A stretch of DNA of 64,000 bases. Source: Castanea sativa. Lineage: Eukaryota; Streptophyta; Magnoliopsida; Fagales; Fagaceae. This document shows positions 57,531 through 64,000 of this stretch, one piece after another (the stretch's first letter is position 1; the number at the start of each line of letters is the position of its first letter). Location of the stretch: contig NC_134015.1 in the NCBI RefSeq assembly GCF_040712315.1, forward strand, positions 1,772,445 to 1,836,444, given 5' to 3'. The notes beneath the pieces are model-generated. The model did not search any database, was not told the origin of the DNA, and was given only the letters and a program-made list of their open reading frames with translations. Made by a program: the position numbers and the translations under genes.

Positions 57531-58407
57531 AAAAGTTCTTGTCTTTTATACCAGAAAAAAAAATCTATAAGTTAATATCATAATATTTTTCTTGAAATTT
57601 ATTTCTTGCTTGTAAATTGAATAAACTCACAAACAAGGATTGTGAACAGACCAGCACCTTTCAACCAGTGACACATTGGGGAACTAGAAAGCTGCAACCA
57701 TGCATTGCATAGGATCAGCCAATAATATAAAACAAATGGTACCACATCAGCACTTCCAAATGCTCAAGCAGAGGAAATTAACTAACATCATGAAAATGAT
57801 AATGCCACAATCTTGATTATCAATTCTATTCAAATTATAACGAATATTTTGAACTTTTCCAGACTCAAATCCATGGACAATGGGCCAAAAACTAGAGCTT
57901 GAAGTTTAATTGTGGAAAACATAAATTGGTATTCAGTAGGACACAAGATAGTACTGCTTCAAAATTTACATGAGCTGAGAATTAACAATTACAGAAGTAC
58001 ATGTTTCAAAACGTTACATTTAGCTTTACTGAAGTCTGATCAATGTGGACAAAACCTCAATCAATTAATAGAGTCACTTAACAAATTTATGGAGATTACA
58101 CACAAAAGAGAATATAGGATTGAACTGTTGGTGTCAGTGTCTTTGAGATTTTGGCCAAAATCTTATAAATTTAGCTACCAATTGTATTTCTTTGTTTTTT
58201 AGGGAATTTTTGACAGGTAAGTAGGATAATTAATTGATAGTTAGTTCTAATAAAAAAAGAAGACAAAGCAGAAGAAGTTACCCATGAATGGATTAGACTT
58301 CTATCACTGAATCAAGCCAACTTTGCCCACACACATAAATTATCTTTCTCCATTGTCATCCAAAAATCTCTACTTGAAGCTAAAATCATGAACCTAGATA
58401 TACAAAA

Positions 58408-58452
58408 TCATAGGTCCTCTTCTTCCTCAACCTCTTCTTCCTCATCATAGCT
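58408..58452 (-). other. Reiterated CNL terminal exon, acidic-tail type (copy C)
   Basis: A GGATTTTCAG acceptor is followed in phase 0 by SYDEEEEVEEEEDL and TGA. The UTR continues to a GGGTAACTTCTTCTGC donor (about 58281). It parallels 14649-14696. If the CNL-2 main exon is spliced here instead of at 60358, the receptor would end in an acidic tail. Confidence 0.45.
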
Positions 58453-58637
58453 CTGAAAATCCTACATGCCCAAAAGAAAACCATATGAGTTATTTCAGTT
58501 TAGTCAATAACAGAAGGAAATTAGCGAGAGCAATTGGACTTGTTTTATCTATATGCAAATTTTTATTAATTTAATATTGATATATTGCAAAATAAAAGAA
58601 GAAGCCCAAGGAAAAGAAGAAGAAGTGTCTGAAGAAG

Positions 58638-58928
58638 TTACCTTGGCTCTGGCATATATTCTTGGCTGCCTCGCACATACTTGTAATCAATGATGATGTT
58701 AGGGATGTGGGAAATCTTAGGCCAGTCCTCTCCTATCCGTCTTTTGAAGCATTTCTCCAGAATTGGACATGTTGAGATCTCCAGTTTCTGTAATGGAGTT
58801 GTATGAAGGAAGTTCGGCACCAACTTTAACTTTGTGCAAACAAGGATTCCCAAGTTTTGAAGACGTGGCATTATTGTGAATCTTCTGATATAGTCTTCTT
58901 CTTCTCCTCCAATCCCATTCCATTCTTC
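58638..58928 (-). other. Duplicated LRR C-terminal cassette exon
   Basis: From a CAATTGCTAG acceptor-like site, the frame is open from the first base: EEWNGIGGEEDYIRRFTIMP, then PNFLHTTPLQKLEISTCPIL and DWPKISHIPNI. These match residues in the last LRR part of CNL-1 and CNL-2. It ends at an AAG|GTAACTTCTTC donor like the one ending the CNL main exon, but one base is missing beforehand, so the phase differs. It is either a decayed copy of a CNL 3' end or an alternative exon. Homology starts exactly at the acceptor, which is unusual for a random truncation. Confidence 0.5.
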
Positions 58929-59402
58929 CTAGCAATTGAAACACAAAAATGTGAGAGATATCAAATATATAGAACCTATGGAGAAATTAAACAAATCTAA
59001 GGAACCAGATGCTATGCATGCTAGTTATGTGTAGAAGTACAACAATATATAATATAAATTGCCTAATTCAGATTATTGAGAACCAGATAAATTCATCAAC
59101 TAGCGAGTTTTTTTTTTTTCTTTTTTCTGTGTGAAAATTTGGCAGAAAATTAAAATTTTTAGTTGATTTTTTTTTTTAATTTTATATTTATATTTCGAAA
59201 AAAAAAAAGAAAAAAAAGAAGAAGAAGAAGAAGAAGGCCAAGTAGAAGAAGAAGTGGCAGAAGAAGTTACCTTGACAGTCTATTTGCGCAATCTCGCTAT
59301 CAATCTTGCAATGCTGAATCAAGCATCGCAAATCATCTTTCACCATCATCATCCAAAAATCCGAACCTATAGCTAAAATTCATGAACCCAAAAACAAAGA
59401 GA

Positions 59403-59499
59403 TCATAGGTGCCCTGCTTCATCATCCACTTTTTTGTCATGGAGTGCTTTGTCATCCTCTTCTTCATCAACCTCATCTTCATCAAAATCTTCTTCATAT
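59403..59499 (-). pseudogene. CNL terminal exon copy starting with a stop
   Basis: After an AATTCAG acceptor, phase 0 reads TAA first and then a long acidic frame (YEEDFDEDEVDEEEDDKALH… ending in a His-Leu-stop). The UTR block and a GTAACTTCTTCTGCC donor (about 59272) follow. As spliced in phase 0 it would add nothing to the CNL. GAA repeats fill 59195-59240. Confidence 0.4.
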
Positions 59500-60328
59500 T
59501 ACTGAATTTACATGCCCAAAAGAAAACCAATGTGTTATTTGAGACATAGCTTATTATACAAACCAATACCTACTGGAATAGGCATTTGCATATGCTCAGG
59601 TCGTTAGGGATTTTAAAAGATAGATTTGATATTTATGAAAGTTTGTGTAGAAAGAACTTATTCAAAAGGTTTAACATATCTACATGTCAAACTCACAACT
59701 CCCTATTCCCAATTGCATAACTACTCAGATTCTAAAGATGCAAAGCAATGAAGTGCTAGAGTCTCCAACTCTTCCTCAGTGTGCAGCACACAGTGAAGAG
59801 ACGACTCCTCTCAAAAACAGAGGATCTTCTTCAATCAAAATTGGGGGCAGGGGGAGGCTGAATAAATAGACAAGATGGTCCCAAAAAAAAAAATACCAAA
59901 AGAAATGGTGTCCAAGTACATAGGAAGTCTGAATACATAACCATGTCTATGCAAAACAGTACCAAAGAAATGGTACTCTAACCTTGCTGCCTACCCTGTA
60001 CACAAACTCACAAACATATGGATTTGGGGTGACACTCATCTCTATAGGAAAAGGCACCTCAATTGAATCTAAGGAGCCTGACCATTTGACATGTGCCATC
60101 TATAAATAACAAAGTAAATCAACACAGCTATAATAACAAAGTAAATATTAATTGATATATTTAGCAAAATAAAATAAGATGCCCCTAGATTTAGACTTGA
60201 AACACCGAACCAAGTCAAGAATGGACTTTGCCAACACACACAGTATAGACAAAAATCATCTTTCACCATCATCATCATCCAAAAATCTCTATTCGAAGCT
60301 AAAACTAATGAACCCAAAAACACAGAGA

Positions 60329-60358
60329 TCACAGGGACCATTTTAGTTCATCGTCTTT
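60329..60358 (-). other. Predicted last coding exon of CNL-2 (KDDELKWSL-stop)
   Basis: After a TTCATGTAG acceptor (60359-60360), phase 0 gives KDDELKWSL and TGA. Together with the donor after GAG at 60732 this makes a 373-bp intron and a 975-residue receptor. The arrangement is shared with CNL-1 (15221-15250). Confidence 0.5.
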
Positions 60359-60638
60359 CTACATGAACCAAAAGAAAACCACATGGGTTATTTGAGATTA
60401 GTCTTATATCCACAGCCTTAAATCAAGAAAATGAGGAAAACCCATATAAATAGGAAACCGTAAATGAAATAGAAAGATATAGGTAGGCATTGGATCTGTT
60501 TTCATACGCAAATGAAAGAGATTTTTAAGGATATTCAATTCATTTGGATATTTATTAAGCAATTTTAGATAAATCACAAAATAACCCAATCTAAACAATA
60601 AATCGCCTAATTCAAATGACTGAGAACCAGATCATTCA

Positions 60639-63629
60639 TCAACCAACGTTTTTTTTGTTTTCTAGCGAGAAATTTTGGCAGAAAGTAAAAGAAGAAGCCC
60701 AAGGAAAAGAAGAAGTGTCAGAAGAAGTTACCTCTGGCTCAGACTCACATTCTCGACCGTCGCTTTGCACAAAGATCCCATTAATCGATATGTTAGGAAT
60801 GTGGGAAATCTTGTGCCAGTCCTTTCCTGTCCTTCTTTTGCAGCGTTCCTTCAGAATTGGACAACAACTGATCTGCAATTTCTGTAATGGAGTTGTACAA
60901 AGGAAGTTCGGCAGTGACTTTAACTCATCGCAGTAGTGAATTCTCAAATTTTGAAGACGTGGCATAATAATGAATCTTCTGATATAGTCTTCTTCCCCTT
61001 CAATCTCATTCCATTCTTCCCAGTATAAGAAAATCCCAAATGAGAGAGATATCAAATTTGGGAATAGTGGTATTATTATATCGCCTTTCTCCTTCTTTTC
61101 GGATTCTTCTATTCCCATAAATTCAACCCCTAACTTTTTTAATCTTCTCATCTCCCACATCTTTAATGATTTGAGGAGTGGAAGTTTCCCCAAAGGAGGC
61201 AAACACTCTAAAGATGAACGGCCAATTCCAAGTTCTTTTAAATTGGTTAAGGACATCATCCAAGTAGGAAACATTATCGGTGCCTTGTAACGTGCAATAC
61301 GTAAATATTCCAAGTTAGGAGGTGGCTCCAAGGCATTTAGAACTAATGCATCTTTCTCCCTTACTATTTCCTCACCATCCCATTCATTAAATATTAGCGT
61401 CAAAGTATGAAGGCTTATCTTCTTCTTCAGTTGTGCATTCATGGCCTCACATTCATCTACCTCGCTTCCCAACCCAAATATTGCAAGAGTCCCTTGAAGG
61501 TGGTTCAAATTTTTTAATTCTCCCAATTTACATCTTTCGCCATCATCCTTACCATTTACACTGAAAGAACGTAATGTTCTAAGAGAGGTCAATCTCCCAA
61601 ACCCTCTTGGAAACTTTACATTTAAACAATCAACATATATGAAGCTCAAATTAAAATGTCTCAGGTTAATTAGTTTACTCATTCCCTGTGGCAATTTTTG
61701 GAACTTGTCGCCATCAATTATAATATTCAAAATTTGTAAATTGCAAAGATTACAAATGGTTTCAGGCAATGCATCTCCACGATAATTGACTAAATTGAGA
61801 TACCTCAAATGTATGAAATTTCCCACGGCATCTGAAAGATTCCATTTTGGAAGATTCCATATTGTACCACCAAATTCAAAATCCAAAGTTAATATTCGTA
61901 AATATGTAAAGTGATAAAATAAAGTAGACAACATATAATCACTTCGATTTACAAGAATAAGGGTGCGCAAATTTTTTGCACTATAAATGGACTCAGGAAA
62001 TTGGGCTCCTTTGGGAATTTCTAACTCCAAATGGCGAGCAGTTTTCCAATCAATTTCCAACCCTATGTTAAAATTGATTGTGAAGCACTCATCTTTTGAC
62101 ATTAATTGTGCAAAATCATGCACTATGTCATGCATTTTGCATTTTTTTATCTTGCCATTATTCTCATCTCTCTCAAAATCTTGGAAGAACGAACGTATTG
62201 CTAAATTTTCAAAGTAGTCTCTAGCAATGATTTCTATCTCCACATTTTTCTTTGACTTGATATATCCTTGTGCCATCCACATAAATACCAACTCATCGCT
62301 AAAAAAGACATAATCTTTAGGAAAAACAGCACAAAATAAGAAGCACTTTCTCAATGGTGAGGATAAATCATAATAACTCAATAACAATGAAGCATAAAGA
62401 CCTCTTTCAACATCTTCAAATTCCCACATACTACTACACAAAACCATTTCCCATTCTTCTCTACCTTTCTTGAAGCGCATTAAACTTCCTAGAGTCTTTG
62501 CAGCAAGTGGCAAGCCTCTACACTTCTTCGCTATTTTCCTGCCAATGTCTTCTAGTTGCTTACACTCCTCAACATTCTTATCACAGAACGCTAGTTTACT
62601 AAACACCGACCAACAATCTGCCTCAGACAATTCCTTCATATCAATCATGCTCACACTTTCAATCATCTGCGCAACTCTTCTTTTACGCGTGGTGACTAAA
62701 ATTCTACTACCTGAGGCACCATTTTGTAGTGCAAGTTTAAAAGGCTCCCATGATTCGAAATCTTCAGTCCACACATCATCAAAGACAAGAAAAATCTGTC
62801 TCCCCTCAATCAATCCACGTATTTTTTCTAATAGACTTTGTAATTCAGAAATATCGGAGTCACCACCTCCAAATCCTTGAATGATTGCCTTGGCAACCCT
62901 ACACTGATCGAAAGGCTCAGAAACACAAATCCACCATTTTTTTTCAAAATGAACCATCACCTCGTAATGATTAAAGACTAGTTGGGCAAGTGCCGTTTTT
63001 CCAATACCGCCCATGCCCACCAAAGAGATGACATGGGGGTTTATTTCTTCTTCACTACACTTGCCCAATAAGATTCTCACTAGATCATCCCTAACTTTAT
63101 CACGACCAAGAATTTTAGACACATCAACAAAGGAGGTAGTTATTCTTGGTCTCTCAACTACTTCTTCATTGTCCCTAGTCAATACAAACTTATACATCGC
63201 TCCCTCTTTGACAATCTCATCTAATATTTCGTTAAGTTGTTTTACCTTATGACCAATAACACGATGCTGAACAAGATTAGTAACTGAGATGGGGGGCCAT
63301 ACCTTCCTCTTCATAGCAGCACTGCTAGTTTCAGCTTTTTCTTTATCATCTTTTTGTTGTTTCTCAATCTCTGCTTTGATCATGGCAGTGTTCCACTCAT
63401 CCAACACGTCGTCTATCTGGTAGGATACGTCTTTGAGCTTATGTAACCACAGCTTCACAGCTTCCTCCTTCACTTGCCGTTTCTCTGCATCGTTGAGCAC
63501 TGCCTGGATGGTGTGGAATTTGCTTTCAAGCTTCTGGACTTCTCCCTTGACATTAGCAATCGAAGTGAACTCTGAAGTAGTGAGAGAACTAAGCTGGTCC
63601 TTGATAGCAGAAACAAGAGCCCGAGCCAT
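60639..63629 (-). CDS. CNL-2: intact CC-NB-ARC-LRR disease resistance protein (RGA-like)
   Basis: An intracellular immune receptor of the coiled-coil NLR class. The start is placed at 63629 (MARALVSAIKDQLSSL), the RGA-type N-terminus. In residues: CC domain about 1-130 with YQIDDVLDEW at 70-79; P-loop GMGGIGKT 205-212; kinase-2 FLVFDDVW 280-287; RNBS-B GSRILVTTR 307-315; GLPLA 372-376; RNBS-D CFLFCAVFPKDY 429-440; MHD 499-501; about a dozen irregular LRRs to about residue 950. The open frame reaches 60639, but a phase-0 donor (GAG|GTAACTTC, exon end 60732) and the tail exon at 60329-60358 suggest the last 30 codons are intron. An extra 47 codons upstream (to 63770) are open in frame but are probably leader. 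No lesion is visible. The pathogen recognised is unknown. Confidence 0.93.
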   Translation of the reverse strand: MARALVSAIKDQLSSLTTSEFTSIANVKGEVQKLESKFHTIQAVLNDAEKRQVKEEAVKLWLHKLKDVSYQIDDVLDEWNTAMIKAEIEKQQKDDKEKAETSSAAMKRKVWPPISVTNLVQHRVIGHKVKQLNEILDEIVKEGAMYKFVLTRDNEEVVERPRITTSFVDVSKILGRDKVRDDLVRILLGKCSEEEINPHVISLVGMGGIGKTALAQLVFNHYEVMVHFEKKWWICVSEPFDQCRVAKAIIQGFGGGDSDISELQSLLEKIRGLIEGRQIFLVFDDVWTEDFESWEPFKLALQNGASGSRILVTTRKRRVAQMIESVSMIDMKELSEADCWSVFSKLAFCDKNVEECKQLEDIGRKIAKKCRGLPLAAKTLGSLMRFKKGREEWEMVLCSSMWEFEDVERGLYASLLLSYYDLSSPLRKCFLFCAVFPKDYVFFSDELVFMWMAQGYIKSKKNVEIEIIARDYFENLAIRSFFQDFERDENNGKIKKCKMHDIVHDFAQLMSKDECFTINFNIGLEIDWKTARHLELEIPKGAQFPESIYSAKNLRTLILVNRSDYMLSTLFYHFTYLRILTLDFEFGGTIWNLPKWNLSDAVGNFIHLRYLNLVNYRGDALPETICNLCNLQILNIIIDGDKFQKLPQGMSKLINLRHFNLSFIYVDCLNVKFPRGFGRLTSLRTLRSFSVNGKDDGERCKLGELKNLNHLQGTLAIFGLGSEVDECEAMNAQLKKKISLHTLTLIFNEWDGEEIVREKDALVLNALEPPPNLEYLRIARYKAPIMFPTWMMSLTNLKELGIGRSSLECLPPLGKLPLLKSLKMWEMRRLKKLGVEFMGIEESEKKEKGDIIIPLFPNLISLSFGIFLYWEEWNEIEGEEDYIRRFIIMPRLQNLRIHYCDELKSLPNFLCTTPLQKLQISCCPILKERCKRRTGKDWHKISHIPNISINGIFVQSDGRECESEPEVTSSDTSSFPWASSFTFCQNFSLENKKNVG

Positions 63630-64000
63630 AGTTAGAAGTTGGAAATGGAAATTTGTTTGGTTAACAAAACTGCACAAGAGTACTGAAAAAGAAAATGGCA
63701 ACTGGTTGATGAAAGAAGAGACCAAAGAGGAGGAGATTAAAGTTTGAGTCCCCACGTTAAAGTTAAACAAAAGTTAGTCGGAAAATGGTGTAGCCAATTG
63801 ATCTTTTTAGGCTAGCCCTACTTTCGGTTATATGGCCCACTTGACTCCACTATTCCACACTTCCCCAAGTCACGGTTTTCTTTTTCTTTTCTTTTTTTTT
63901 TCTTTTTTTTTGGGAAGGAAGTCCCGATCTTTTTTATTATATATGTACTATTCTAGACTTCTTTTTTTTCTTTTTTCTTTTATATCATTTGATAATGTTT
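63630..64000 (-). promoter_or_regulatory. CNL-2 leader and promoter region
   Basis: Bases 63630-63720 are nearly identical to the CNL-1 leader, followed by an extra stretch (about 63733-63773) that CNL-1 lacks. A GGCTAGCC block at about 63811 is shared; the TATA-like AAATATATATTT of CNL-1 is missing, though CATATAACC at about 63825-63833 may serve. At about 63929-63948 lies the empty site of the MITE found upstream of CNL-1. Confidence 0.5.

Noticed and set aside
59163..59372. Lys/Arg-rich 69-codon frame
   Set aside because: It is a translation of AAG/GAA repeats in a CNL intron.
60329..60358. KDDEL-like tail as an ER retention signal
   Set aside because: The motif is followed by four more residues before the stop, so it is not C-terminal, and CNLs have no secretory signal.

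Overview
This window reads as nuclear DNA of a woody dicot, most likely Fagaceae (oak or chestnut type). The grounds are AT-rich, intron-rich sequence packed with MITEs and SINE, LINE and LTR fragments, and CC-NB-ARC-LRR (RGA-type CNL) resistance genes whose N-termini resemble the large oak RGA3-like family. The family-level placement comes from recall and is an inference. No rRNA, tRNA, CRISPR array or prokaryotic operon is visible.

The locus is a decaying tandem CNL cluster, all on the minus strand. CNL-2 (60639-63629) is open through CC, NB-ARC and LRR. CNL-1 (15536-18550) is a close paralogue stopped by one in-frame TAA (16673-16675) and carrying a 368-bp Mutator-like MITE in its promoter; the empty site of that MITE is still visible upstream of CNL-2. 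A third CNL survives only as a fragment (1284-1703) fused to an unidentified coding remnant (353-1284). Below each CNL (3' on the minus strand) lie small repeated terminal exons: two copies encode a KDDEL-like tail and three encode acidic tails. Most are followed by the same GTAACTTCTTCT-type splice donor.

A long 3'-flanking block is present as copies A (8095-15250), B (27815-32210) and C (52550-60400), with a partial A' (3430-7690). B has lost its CNL. The blocks carry degraded copies of a PEARLI-4/phospholipase-like gene, a Ty3/gypsy integrase scrap and a conserved unidentified exon.

From 38725 to 51104 sits a 12.4-kb Ty3/gypsy element of the Tat/Retand type: LTRs of 751 and 753 bp, a perfect TAAAC target duplication, gag-PR-RT-RH-aRH-INT on the minus strand, a 151-bp tandem array just after pol, and a multi-exon antisense gene next to the 3' LTR. 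Its LTRs differ at only three substitutions and one 2-bp indel, yet its coding regions are full of frameshifts. It is inserted inside an older MITE (38647-51272).

The remaining stretches (1860-3420, 19152-27800, 33700-38640, 51273-52550) are gene-free, AT-rich and repeat-dominated. They include further dispersed copies of the CNL 5' flank, which suggests that more CNL units once stood here.
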